A DNA stretch of 64,000 bases from Pseudovibrio brasiliensis. Lineage in GTDB: Bacteria; Pseudomonadota; Alphaproteobacteria; Rhizobiales; Stappiaceae. Positions 33,083 through 41,596 of this stretch are shown in pieces. Where the stretch lies: NCBI RefSeq assembly GCF_018282095.1, contig NZ_CP074127.1, positions 1 through 64,000 of the forward strand, given 5' to 3'. The notes under the pieces are model-generated. The model was not told the origin of the DNA. It was given only the letters and a program-made list of their open reading frames with translations, and ran no database searches. Made by a program: the position numbers and the translations under genes. Position 1 is the stretch's first letter. Each line of letters begins with the position of its first letter.

Positions 33083-33718
33083 ATGATTGAAGATTTAAGC
33101 CGGTCTCAGCAGGAGATATTGGATGCTGCTGCCGAGTGCTTCATGAAGATGGGGCCGGATGTGGCTTCCATTGATGATATTGCCGGTCTGCTTGGGTCCA
33201 CGAAAGGCCGCGTCTACCACCATTTCCGCTCCAAGGGCGAGCTGCTTTATGCGGTGCGTCTGCGTTCAGTTTCCCTGCTGATGGAACGGGTTAGCCCGAT
33301 CGCGACGCAGGATATTCCCCCACTGGAAAAGCTGCGCGCCATGTCGTTTGCCCATGTGCTGCGCATCCTCAAATTCCTGAGTTATCACCGCGTTGTCAGC
33401 GAAGACACGCGTATGTTCTTCCGTGGTTCGGCCAAACCTCACGAGAAGGAGATGATTGAGCAGATCATCGAAATGCGCCGCTCCTATGAGAACCTGTATC
33501 GCGCCGTGCTGACAGAGGGGATAGAAGCTGGCGTGTTCGCCAATCAGTCTGTCTCCATCACCTTGCATTCCATCATTATTTTGATGAACGGCCCGTGCTT
33601 CTGGTACTCCCCACGTCCTGAGCAAACCGAAAGGGATGTTGAGGAAATTGCCCGCAGCGTGTCTGATCTGGTGCTGCGTGCTGTGGTGGCTGATCCGGCA
33701 TTACTGGAGACAGCTTAA
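33083..33718 (+). CDS. TetR family regulator
   Basis: 211 residues. N-terminal HTH: ILDAAAECFMKMGPDVASIDDIAGLLGSTKGRVYHHFRSKGELLYAV. The C-terminal ligand domain resembles regulators of acyl-CoA or fatty acid genes (QIIEMRRSYENLYRAVLTEGIEAGVF). It stands alone, so its targets are not given by position. The 20-bp palindromes at 11803 and 17593 are a possible target because of their TetR-like form, but neither copy lies near this gene. Confidence 0.88.
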   Translation: MIEDLSRSQQEILDAAAECFMKMGPDVASIDDIAGLLGSTKGRVYHHFRSKGELLYAVRLRSVSLLMERVSPIATQDIPPLEKLRAMSFAHVLRILKFLSYHRVVSEDTRMFFRGSAKPHEKEMIEQIIEMRRSYENLYRAVLTEGIEAGVFANQSVSITLHSIIILMNGPCFWYSPRPEQTERDVEEIARSVSDLVLRAVVADPALLETA

Positions 33719-33827
33719 CTCCCAGTCCCAATGGGGATATCTCGTTTGCGTTGAAATGTGCGTTGGTTTGCGCGCTTTTGCGTTTTTCTGCGTTGCTTTG
33801 TTTTGGCGGCCTCGCCAGCCCGTCGCG

Positions 33828-34217
33828 TCAGTCCGCGTGCAGACTTTCCAGCAGTGGACACTGCACATTGCCACTTTCGCAATTTCCCATGAGCTCTTCC
33901 AGCGCCTTTTCCAGTTGGCGAAGGCTCTCGATTTTTTCACGCACAGATTCCAGATGTGCTTTGCTCATATCATGAGCAATTTTACAGTTTTCGTCCTGCT
34001 GCCCACCGAGGCGGAGAAGCGCCTGCGCATCTTTGATGGTGAAGCCCAGATCCCGGCAGCGTTTGATAAAGCGCAGGTGCCCAATTTCCTTCTCAGTGTA
34101 GGCGCGGCGTCCGTTATCCCCGCGGACAGGTTTGGCAACGATGCCTTCGCGCTCGTAGTAGCGGATCGTTTCAATGGCAACGCCGCTGCGCTTTGAGGCT
34201 TCTCCAATCGCGAACAT
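33828..34217 (-). CDS. merR: MerR family metal regulator
   Basis: 129 residues. The winged HTH FAIGEASKRSGVAIETIRYYEREGIV is followed by the dimer helix, and Cys at 78, 113 and 120. The 35-residue distance between the first two is the same as in Tn501 MerR (82 and 117), and the third is two positions closer, so Hg(II) binding is likely; a Zn/Cd/Cu sensor is a weaker option. It is divergent from merT, with a 19-bp-spacer promoter between them. Confidence 0.88.
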   Translation of the reverse strand: MFAIGEASKRSGVAIETIRYYEREGIVAKPVRGDNGRRAYTEKEIGHLRFIKRCRDLGFTIKDAQALLRLGGQQDENCKIAHDMSKAHLESVREKIESLRQLEKALEELMGNCESGNVQCPLLESLHAD

Positions 34218-34232
34218 GTGAACTCTCCCGCC

Positions 34233-34263
34233 TTGATCCTGTAGCCACTACAGCATCTATAAG
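34233..34263 (+). promoter_or_regulatory. MerR-type promoter and operator
   Basis: TTGATC (34233-34238), a 19-bp spacer and TATAAG (34258-34263). The spacer contains the perfect inverted repeat ctgtag-cca-ctacag. Overlong 19-bp spacers with a central palindrome are the hallmark of promoters untwisted by MerR proteins. It drives merT. Confidence 0.85.
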
Positions 34264-34304
34264 CCTGCGGCAGAAACTTCTCAACCGAACAAACGGACCT
34301 GCCA

Positions 34305-34628
34305 ATGAAGACCTTTCTCAAAATGAGCTATGCGGGCTCGTTCACCTCGCTGGGGGTTGCCACTTGCTGTGTGCTGCCCATTGCTTTGATGCTGGCCGGG
34401 CTTGGCGGCAGCTGGCTGGCGGTGTTCGGCAAGATTGCGGCTGCAAGTTACTTCGTGCTGGTGGCATCTTCTGTGCTGTTGGTGCTGGCGTGGGGTGTTG
34501 CTGTGCGCCGGGGCTCCGTGGCCCGCCTGAAAACACATCTGCTGCTGAGCACCATCGTGACGGCACTGGCGTGGGCTATCGTGCTCAATGAAACCGCCAT
34601 TAACGACCACCTGATCAGCTTGATGTGA
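34305..34628 (+). CDS. merT: mercuric ion transporter MerT-like
   Basis: 107 residues, three predicted membrane helices. The first helix contains the Cys pair ATCCVLP (residues 21-22) that takes up Hg(II) in MerT. A second Cys pair on the cytoplasmic loop, present in classical MerT, is missing. It is driven by the MerR-type promoter. It has a weak Shine-Dalgarno. The GDCCVxC gene follows 4 bp downstream. Confidence 0.83.
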   Translation: MKTFLKMSYAGSFTSLGVATCCVLPIALMLAGLGGSWLAVFGKIAAASYFVLVASSVLLVLAWGVAVRRGSVARLKTHLLLSTIVTALAWAIVLNETAINDHLISLM

Positions 34629-34632
34629 TGCC

Positions 34633-34848
34633 ATGACCAAAACAGTTATGCTCGAAAGCACAGTGACTTGCCCGGAGTGTGGCCATCGCGAAACCGAAGT
34701 GATGCCCACCGATGCCTGCCAATGGTTTTATGAGTGCAGAGGCTGCGGCACCCTGCTGAAACCGCTACCCGGCGACTGCTGCGTCTACTGCTCTTACGGC
34801 ACCGTCCCTTGCCCACCAATCCAGCTGGATGAAAAGTGCTGTGGCTAA
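34633..34848 (+). CDS. GDCCVxC-domain metal-binding protein
   Basis: 71 residues with nine Cys: CPEC (13-16), CRGC (35-38), GDCCVYC (48-53) and the end KCCG. The GDCCVxC domain is found in small proteins beside merT genes and probably carries Hg(II) in the cytoplasm. It is in an operon with merT (4-bp gap) and overlaps the end of the convergent coiled-coil gene by 4 bp. Confidence 0.88.
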   Translation: MTKTVMLESTVTCPECGHRETEVMPTDACQWFYECRGCGTLLKPLPGDCCVYCSYGTVPCPPIQLDEKCCG

Positions 34849-37343
34849 CCCTGACCGCAAAGCTTTTGCATCTGCTCCAGCAGGGCAGTGGCTTCTGAGA
34901 GCTTCTCACGGGCGGCTTCGGCATCGTCGCCATTGAGGTGGTACTCAGCGGATGTGAGGGCTGAGGAAGCGGATTGGTACAGGGCGTTGAGTTCTCCTTG
35001 GTCGACGGAGTTTTGCTTCTGACCGTCTTCCAAACAAGTTTGCAGCTGGTTTTTCAACTCTGTGCTTTGGGAGATGAGTCCATAGTACTCGTCATCAGGG
35101 ATTTGCGAGGTAAACCCAGCTTCCTCGCTCTCAACGCTTTGTGAGGAACTGACGCTTGCTTCTTCAACGTCGCTGCTGACATCTGCCAGTAGCTCTCGGA
35201 GCTCGTCCATCAAGCTGTCGATCTGTGCCAGCAGACTGCGAAGCTTGAAGACATCGCCGCCGTTGGAAGCTGGCAGCAGCTTGTTGATGGCTTCTCTGGC
35301 AATCTCTGATTTTTCCAAAAATTGATAGTAGGCTGCATCCTCCAGCTGGTTTGCCATGTTGGAGAGTCTGGAGATTTCCTCCAGATGCTCATTGTAATAG
35401 GCGAGGATGCGGTGTTTCTTGTTTAGGGCCTGTGCCTCTAAATCTTCAAGAGCTTTGCAGCCGTCTTTGTAGGCATGCTCAATTTGCTGCGTCAGCACCT
35501 GAGCTTCTGCTGATCCGGGGCTTGATTGCAGGTCACGAAGAGCATCAACTTGCTGGTCGATGAACGTGCAGGCGCTGTCGATCTCGGTAAGATCCAGATC
35601 CCATTTTCTGTAGTTGGCCCTGTTGCAATAGAGGGAGGTGAGAGCGCAGTCGTAATAGTCCACCAGCTCGTCAATGGTGGTGAGAGAGGCCTTTGCCTGC
35701 TCCTTGATCTGCTGCATTCCGGCAAGCACATTGGCGGCATCCTCAAGGGCTGCCTGTGCGACGGGCAGATCCTTCTCAGCGCAGCTTTTGCTGAAGCGTG
35801 GTGTGATTTCCTTAATTTTATCAAAGAGATCATTCAGGTCCGTCTCAAACTCACCTTCAAGCGCCCGGCTCCAGTTGGCGTAGTACTGTTCCACTTCCGC
35901 TTTGAGTTTCTGGAACTGTTTTGTCAGCGCATTTGCCGCTGCTGTTTCCTTCTCCGTATCTGCCGAAGGATCATCTTCCAACGCATGCGCACCGCCTGCA
36001 TCCAGCCCAGCAACGAGAGCCTCTAATCTTTCGAGAGAGGCATCCATGAGTGGCGTCATTTCGCTGACACGCCACCCTTCGGTGCCCCACGCTAATCGTG
36101 ACAGAGCATTGAGTGTGTTCTCTGCTCTCCGGAATTCTTGCAGGACGTTTTCATCCAGCTCTTCAATATTGGCCACTTGCTGAAGCTTTGCGGTGAGACT
36201 GTCAAACTGCGTGGTCTGCGTGGTGATGATCTGCTGCAGTGTAGCGCGCTGCGCGTCCATATCCTGCTCCAGATTGTCTTGTTCAATCTGAAGCGCGGCA
36301 AGTTCGTTCTCGAGCTGACTTTGAGCTCTGGTTGCCTCTTCAATCTCGAAGTCACCGGCTGCCTTTTCTAGTGCAAGCACCTGTTGTTGCACTCTCTGAA
36401 AAGCCTGATCGAACTTTCTCAGCGAACTGCCCCAAACCTCGTAAGAACAACGTTGATTTGCTATGTTAAGCAACGCTGATTTTTGCTTGGTGGCGAAAGC
36501 AATAAACTCATCCACCTGAGGGCGCAAAGGTTGATAGCCTTGCTTGTAGACATCCTTCAGGTCAAGAAAGTGCTTGTGAGTGGTGGCCATGTACTGCCGA
36601 ACCTCTTTAGGGTTGCTCTGGCTAAGTGCTTTAAAAGCCTTTTCCAATGCGCCGCACACCAGTTCATTCTGCTTGTCCAGCTGGTTCGCAAGTTCGTCCT
36701 TGCAGAAATCCTGCGCCCGTATGTAGGTTCGGGTGATCTCCTCCTCTAGATCTGCCAGTTGCTCGGCTTCTCGCTGCAGGCCTGCTTGCTCAATCTCTTG
36801 CATGATGCGTGGCAACTGCTTTTCATCACCGATCTGCGCTTTCAGCAGTTTGCCGCCGGCGTGCCTGTAGAGCCTGTAGTTTTTCTCCAACTCATCCAGG
36901 TGCGCTTTTGCGGTGTCATACTTGGTTTGGGCTTGGGAGAACCGGTCAATGCTCAGGTCAACATTGGCTCTGGAGTTGAGCTGCTTGGCCATTGTCATAC
37001 CCACATGAAAGACCTCACGGTGCTCGCTCTCCCACATCATCTGTGCTTTGGTGTAGAACGCGCGCAACAGGTCTTCCATCTGCTCAATATCCCGCCGAAG
37101 CTTTTGGCTGGCCCTGTGTTCTGGCGTGTTGATATGCGGTGGGGGTTCAGGAATGTCCTGCGGGTCGGTATCTGGCACCTCGCCGAAGGCTCCGGCCATT
37201 TCCGTGCCATCCAGTTGGCTGACCTCTTCAGCTTCATCGCCGCCGTCCTCCGACAACCCTAAGGCCCCCTGCATCTGCACAATCCAGGCCTCCACCTGCG
37301 GAGGAGAAGCATTTTCCGAGCCCTTACCAACATTCCCTGCCAT
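34845..37343 (-). CDS. large coiled-coil protein with shared N-terminal Trp motif
   Basis: 832 residues from ATG 37343. Almost the whole body is helical and acidic with heptad patterns (coiled coils about residues 90-790) and no membrane segment. The N terminus, SPPQVEAWIVQMQGALGL (residues 13-30), aligns with the N termini of the two kinase-like proteins at 50928 and 52694 (EQWLDAVERALNV; DQWLNAVANELSI), and is likewise followed by an acidic, proline-rich stretch (PDTDPQDIPEPPPHINTP). Frames further upstream to 37466 add unrelated sequence and move the motif away from the start. No known family is recognised. I infer an exported protein with a common export or chaperone-binding signal. It is divergent from the RidA gene. 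Confidence 0.72.
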   Translation of the reverse strand: MAGNVGKGSENASPPQVEAWIVQMQGALGLSEDGGDEAEEVSQLDGTEMAGAFGEVPDTDPQDIPEPPPHINTPEHRASQKLRRDIEQMEDLLRAFYTKAQMMWESEHREVFHVGMTMAKQLNSRANVDLSIDRFSQAQTKYDTAKAHLDELEKNYRLYRHAGGKLLKAQIGDEKQLPRIMQEIEQAGLQREAEQLADLEEEITRTYIRAQDFCKDELANQLDKQNELVCGALEKAFKALSQSNPKEVRQYMATTHKHFLDLKDVYKQGYQPLRPQVDEFIAFATKQKSALLNIANQRCSYEVWGSSLRKFDQAFQRVQQQVLALEKAAGDFEIEEATRAQSQLENELAALQIEQDNLEQDMDAQRATLQQIITTQTTQFDSLTAKLQQVANIEELDENVLQEFRRAENTLNALSRLAWGTEGWRVSEMTPLMDASLERLEALVAGLDAGGAHALEDDPSADTEKETAAANALTKQFQKLKAEVEQYYANWSRALEGEFETDLNDLFDKIKEITPRFSKSCAEKDLPVAQAALEDAANVLAGMQQIKEQAKASLTTIDELVDYYDCALTSLYCNRANYRKWDLDLTEIDSACTFIDQQVDALRDLQSSPGSAEAQVLTQQIEHAYKDGCKALEDLEAQALNKKHRILAYYNEHLEEISRLSNMANQLEDAAYYQFLEKSEIAREAINKLLPASNGGDVFKLRSLLAQIDSLMDELRELLADVSSDVEEASVSSSQSVESEEAGFTSQIPDDEYYGLISQSTELKNQLQTCLEDGQKQNSVDQGELNALYQSASSALTSAEYHLNGDDAEAAREKLSEATALLEQMQKLCGQG

Positions 37344-37531
37344 CAGATCTCTTAGCCTCCAGCCAACCAACACTTGAGACGACATCCTAAAAGAAACCCG
37401 AAAACCCAAAGAAAACGCAGGTTTCACATTCTTATTCATTTTTGAAGAAAGTGACTCTCCTCTCACAACGGTGAAAGGAGGCCTGTGGTTTTAAGGGGCT
37501 CTCTGACAACTTGATGAGGGAGCAAAATTCT

Positions 37532-37927
37532 ATGAAGAGAACTGCTGTAAATCCATGGGCGTGGTCGTTGAAGCTGGGGTACAATCAGGCGGAAGTGATT
37601 GAGGGCACCAAACGGCAGGTGGTCTGCGCAGGCCAGACCTCCGTCGATGGCGAGGGCAACCCGCAGCATCCCGGTGACATGCGCAGCCAGATTGCGCTTG
37701 CTCTGGATAATCTGGAGGCTGTTCTCAGCGCTGCGGATATGGGCCTTGCCAACATCACCCAGCTGCGGATTTACGCCACAGACGTGGATGAGGCCATGAA
37801 GCATTTTGATCTGCTCGGTGCCCGCTTTGGTCCGGTGCAGGCAGCACCTCCCATGACGCTGCTTGGCGTCACGCGGCTTGCCATTCCCCCGCTGATGTTT
37901 GAGATCGAAGCCGCCGCTGCGGATTGA
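37532..37927 (+). CDS. RidA family protein
   Basis: 131 residues of the RidA/YjgF-YER057c-UK114 type: VVCAGQTSVDGEGNPQHPGDMRSQIALALDNLEAVLSAADMGLANITQLRIYATDVD and the end TRLAIPPLMFEIEAAA. RidA removes reactive imines made by PLP enzymes. The Arg in VTRLAIPPLMFEIEA is at the place of the substrate-binding Arg in the active class. ATG 37532 is preferred to a TTG at 37511. Confidence 0.88.
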   Translation: MKRTAVNPWAWSLKLGYNQAEVIEGTKRQVVCAGQTSVDGEGNPQHPGDMRSQIALALDNLEAVLSAADMGLANITQLRIYATDVDEAMKHFDLLGARFGPVQAAPPMTLLGVTRLAIPPLMFEIEAAAAD

Positions 37928-38043
37928 TCAACACCATCAGCTGCGCCTCGAAAGTCCATAGTTTCGAGGCGCTTAAGCTGTGCTATGCTCTGCATGACGG
38001 AGGCAGAGTAGCCTGCGCTGGAATTTGGGTGTGAGTGAGAGTT

Positions 38044-38727
38044 ATGCGGCGGGCTGAGAGACTTTTCCGGTTGGTGAACGAGATGCGCACCCGTGGTGTC
38101 AGCCGCGCTAATGAGCTTGCCGAGCATCTGGAAGTCAGCGTCAGCACCATCTATCGTGACATCGCCCATTTGCAGGCCTCCGGCATGCCTATTGAGGGGG
38201 AGGCCGGTGTTGGCTATCTGCTGAGGCCGGGGTTTGACCTGCCCAACACCACGTTTACCCATGACCAGATTGATGCGCTGGCTGTTGGCCTCGCCTTTGT
38301 TGAAAATACCGGCGATCCGGCCTTGGCGAGCGCAGCGCGAGAGGTTCGGGCGAAAATTCAGGCGGGTCTGCCAGCGCCGGAAGAACGCAAACTGGCCGAT
38401 GCGCCCTATTACAGCCTGCAAAGCAAGAACAGCGCGCCAGCTGATGTTGGGGTGTTGCGTGAGGCGATCCGCACACAGCAAGTGGTTGAGATAACTTACA
38501 CAAACGCAGGTGGAAGCAACTCGACCCGCCGTCTGCGCCCGCTGGTGATCTGGAACCTGACCGACGGCTGGATGTTCTCCGCCTGGTGCGAACTACGCCA
38601 GGACTTCCGCACCTTCCGCTTCGACCGCATCGCTGAGCTCACTCTTACGGGTGAACACTTCATCGCCGACGAAGACACCAGTCTGACAGCCTTCATGGAA
38701 CGGGAAGGGTGCGAGGAGCAGATCTAG
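38044..38727 (+). CDS. HTH-WYL (YafY-type) transcriptional regulator
   Basis: 227 residues. N-terminal HTH_11 (RLFRLVNEMRTRGVSRANELAEHLEVSVSTIYRDIAHLQASG) and a WYL-type ligand domain (VVEITYTNAGGSNSTRRLRPLVIWNLTDGWMFSAWCELRQDFRTFRFDRI). WYL proteins sense nucleotides or damaged nucleic acids. A GTG at 38035 would add three residues. No clear target nearby. Confidence 0.88.
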   Translation: MRRAERLFRLVNEMRTRGVSRANELAEHLEVSVSTIYRDIAHLQASGMPIEGEAGVGYLLRPGFDLPNTTFTHDQIDALAVGLAFVENTGDPALASAAREVRAKIQAGLPAPEERKLADAPYYSLQSKNSAPADVGVLREAIRTQQVVEITYTNAGGSNSTRRLRPLVIWNLTDGWMFSAWCELRQDFRTFRFDRIAELTLTGEHFIADEDTSLTAFMEREGCEEQI

Positions 38728-38756
38728 ACTTATTCGCAGATCAGTAGACCTGTCGT

Positions 38757-39317
38757 CTACTTCACCATTTTGACATCGCTTGATTTTGTTCGTTTTTTTG
38801 TCTCGGCAATTGCTGCGTCACCGATCTTTTTGGCCTGTTTGTTTTCATCGCCTTTCAGCGAGGCATAGCTTCGGTCCATTTCGATATCAAAGGTTCCATT
38901 TGATGCAGGAAAACCGACATCTTCATAGCGGAACGTCCAGACTGCCTTTTTGCCGGCGCTTGACGCGTTGTGGTAAAACTTGGGCTTAGATTGCTTTACA
39001 ACTTTGACCGTGAAGGATCCGGTTGGCAGCTTCAGGCCAGCGCTCAGCTTGTGCGCGGCTTCAAACAGTTTCATGACTTTTGGTTTGATGTCTTCTGCTT
39101 GTTTTTGCTTGTTTGGATCATCCTTCTTCGCTTCAAAAAGCAAAAAATTTCCCAGTTTTTGCAAAGCCAGATCGGCTATTTTCCGGGCTTGTGAGTTTCC
39201 GGCCAGCTTTGCACGGGCCTGAAGGATCTTGATACTTCTTCTGGCCTCATACTCATTGGGAATACTACCGCTTGGCCAGCCTTTAGGGAGATCTGGTGCT
39301 TTTGCTATACTTGGCAT
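38757..39317 (-). CDS. basic protein of unknown function
   Basis: 186 residues, very rich in Lys and Ala (KAPDLPKGWPSG..., EARRSIKILQARAKLAGNSQARKIADLALQKLG, AETKKRTKSS). A beta-like middle (SFTVKVVKQSKPKFYHNASSAGKKAVWTFRYEDVGFPASNG) suggests a small folded domain. No signal peptide or membrane segment. No family recognised and no operon partner. The start could also be at 39326. Confidence 0.6.
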   Translation of the reverse strand: MPSIAKAPDLPKGWPSGSIPNEYEARRSIKILQARAKLAGNSQARKIADLALQKLGNFLLFEAKKDDPNKQKQAEDIKPKVMKLFEAAHKLSAGLKLPTGSFTVKVVKQSKPKFYHNASSAGKKAVWTFRYEDVGFPASNGTFDIEMDRSYASLKGDENKQAKKIGDAAIAETKKRTKSSDVKMVK

Positions 39318-39522
39318 TCTCAGCAACCTTTATGCAGACAGTCCTCAAACAACTTAGTCTGGGCAATTGTCACTGCGTCCCTGAGCTCGATCAAGAAGTG
39401 GTTTTGGTTAAGCTTAAAAGCGGCAATTAGAAGTTTCTTTGAGTGAACCTGTGAGTGAGTTGATGAGTAAGTGTCGGTCTTATTCTGACCGCGCTTAAGA
39501 TCAGCAGAATGCAACTGCGGCT

Positions 39523-39903
39523 TTACTCCTCCTCAACGCGATCCTTCTCATAGGTCTTTGCGACCGAAAATTCCGGCAACCAGCTTTCGCGGCGGATGGT
39601 CCAGAGCTCATAAGTTGGGGTCATCCGGTTGGGCTCGTCCAGAATGCCCAGATGAACCTCCACCTCGCCTTCACTAGTGGAATAGACGGATGAGCCGCAG
39701 CGTGGACAGAAGAAGCGGCCCTGATAGCTGCTGGTCTCACCTTCAACGCTCACAGCATCTTCCGGATAAATCGCCGAGGCGTGAAACACCGCTCCATGGT
39801 GCTTGCGACAGTCCATGCAGTGGCAGGCACCAACCCTGTCCGGCTCCCCAGACGCCACAACCCGAACCGCCCCACACAAACAACTTCCCGTCACTTGCTT
39901 CAT
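39523..39903 (-). CDS. GFA/CENP-V family protein
   Basis: 126 residues with the GFA zinc motifs GSCLCGAVRV, CHCMDCRKHHGA and FCPRCGSSVY. It is distinct from the GFA protein at 21119-21541 (different loops and C terminus). ATG 39903 is chosen because the 19 residues upstream are not GFA-like. Role unknown. Confidence 0.88.
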   Translation of the reverse strand: MKQVTGSCLCGAVRVVASGEPDRVGACHCMDCRKHHGAVFHASAIYPEDAVSVEGETSSYQGRFFCPRCGSSVYSTSEGEVEVHLGILDEPNRMTPTYELWTIRRESWLPEFSVAKTYEKDRVEEE

Positions 39904-40041
39904 CTCAAAGCTCTCCCTCAATCCGGCGGGCAGGGTACTGCGAAAGTGCGCAGCAGCCAACTCTCCCCGATCACTCGGCCTTCATCGCTCCTGTGAGAAG
40001 CAGGGGGTGAGAAACGAAGGGCAATAAGGAAGAGGACGAGA

Positions 40042-40641
40042 ATGCTGCTCTTGAAGAAGATGATGGTTTGGCCGATGACAGCGCTGCTTGTGCTGGTGGT
40101 TGCGGCGTGTGGGTCCGTGGAAGATGATTATGAGGTGGCGCGATTTGATCGCGTAGGCGATGAGCTGGTAATGAATGGGGTGATCAGTTCTTCGACACCG
40201 ATTGACCTGCGGGCGGCTTTGGATGAGAACCCGAAGATCAAGCGCATCGTTATGCTGGACGTGCCGGGGTCTGATGATGACTATGCCAATCTGGAAGCGG
40301 GGCGTATTGTTCATGAGCGTGGACTGACAACGGTTATTCCATCAAACGGTATTATTGCGTCAGGCGGGACGGATTTCTTCCTGGCGGGCAAAAAGCGAGT
40401 TGTGGTGAAGGGCGCGCGCATTGGTGTGCATTCGTGGAGTGCTGAGGATTACACCGCATTGGATCTGCCCAAATCTGATCAGGAGCATGACAAGTACCTC
40501 AAATACTACAAGAGCATCGGCATTGATCCGTTGTTCTATTGGTACACGCTGGACGCTGCCCCACCAGAAGACGTGCATTGGATGACCGAAGCTGAGATGA
40601 AGCGCTACAAGGTCGGAACGCAGTATACATCTGCGCTGTAA
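40042..40641 (+). CDS. ClpP/crotonase-fold lipoprotein
   Basis: 199 residues. N-terminal signal with lipobox LVVAACGS (Cys at about residue 23), so it is a lipoprotein outside the cytoplasmic membrane. The body resembles SppA/ClpP-fold serine peptidases: IVMLDVPGSDDDYANLEAGRIVHERGLTTVIPSNGIIASGGTDFFLAGKKRVVVKGARIGVHSW, where S in IASGG and H in VHSW match the positions of the ClpP Ser and His. Related lipoproteins are annotated as alpha/beta-fold or ClpP-like of unknown target. GGAAGAGGA lies before the ATG. Confidence 0.8.
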   Translation: MLLLKKMMVWPMTALLVLVVAACGSVEDDYEVARFDRVGDELVMNGVISSSTPIDLRAALDENPKIKRIVMLDVPGSDDDYANLEAGRIVHERGLTTVIPSNGIIASGGTDFFLAGKKRVVVKGARIGVHSWSAEDYTALDLPKSDQEHDKYLKYYKSIGIDPLFYWYTLDAAPPEDVHWMTEAEMKRYKVGTQYTSAL

Positions 40642-40744
40642 ATCTGCACCGGGAGCCACGTGTCAGTGGCTCTCGTGTTTTATCTGTCTTGCTTCTCCCC
40701 CTGTAGCTTTTTAAGGATACTTTCCTGAACAGAGGGAGCGTGGG

Positions 40745-41338
40745 ATGACTGGAACTGATCTGCAAACCAAGGGTATGCTGTGTGATCCGGGCGATCACTT
40801 CGTCGGAGCCTATGAGGTAGAGCGCAAATATGCTGTTGCGGACCTTGAGGTAATCCGCAGACAGTTGGAAGCCCGCGGGGCGGTGCCCTTCACCCTTGGC
40901 AACACCGAACAGGATATTTTCTACGATCTTGCCGACAGACGCCTCGCTCACAATGATCAGCAACACGTGCTGCGTATCATGCGTCCCTCAGGCCGTGCGC
41001 TCTGGATCAGCAAGGGGCCGGGACCGGACAAATGCGTTTCCATGGATCTACCGGAGGCTGATCAGGCCCACAAGATGATCGTGTCTCTGGGTTTTGAAGA
41101 AGTCGAACGGTTTGAGAAGAGCCGCGACATCTACTTCCTCGGCAAGTTCCACGTAACCCTTGATGAAGTGCCCGGCCTTGGCCGCTTCATTGAGCTGGCG
41201 ATCATGACGGACGATGCCGACAAGCTTGCTGAGTATGAGCAGGAGATCGCTGATCTGGCGGATACTTTCTCTCTTTCACCCGAAGCCCTACAAACCCAAT
41301 CCTACCGCGCGATGCAGCAGGCTTTAAAAGACGCCTGA
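40745..41338 (+). CDS. CYTH-domain protein / class IV adenylate cyclase
   Basis: 197 residues with the CYTH signature EVERKY (E-x-E-x-K) near residue 24, the tunnel-forming strands (DIFYDLADRRL..., LRIMRPSGRALWISKGPG) and FHVTLDEVPGLGRFIELAIM. CYTH enzymes act on triphosphates: adenylate cyclase (CyaB) or inorganic triphosphatase. The arrangement with ...EIAxLADTFSLSPE...SYR is that of CyaB-type proteins. A specific reaction is not certain. Confidence 0.85.
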   Translation: MTGTDLQTKGMLCDPGDHFVGAYEVERKYAVADLEVIRRQLEARGAVPFTLGNTEQDIFYDLADRRLAHNDQQHVLRIMRPSGRALWISKGPGPDKCVSMDLPEADQAHKMIVSLGFEEVERFEKSRDIYFLGKFHVTLDEVPGLGRFIELAIMTDDADKLAEYEQEIADLADTFSLSPEALQTQSYRAMQQALKDA

Positions 41339-41596
41339 GTACGTGCTCCCAATATCGTCTTTTACTGAAAACGCCTTCTGGCAGAGGGTGTAATGTGTGT
41401 TTGTGTGCATCCTTTTGAAAACAATGGGGTTCATATGCTTAAGTAATTGTGTCCGCTTTTCTATGCGTAAGGGCTGAAAATATTCCCAAAGGTAATATTG
41501 GGGTTAAGTTGGGTTGTTTAGTTGATACTAAAAATATGCGCTAGGTATAAATGCATAATGAATTTAATTTTGGAATAGTTATGACTGGAATTTTAG

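Noticed and set aside
33636-34196. 186-codon open frame on the plus strand
   Set aside because: It overlaps the end of the TetR gene and is antisense to merR; merR has clear motifs and a matching promoter.
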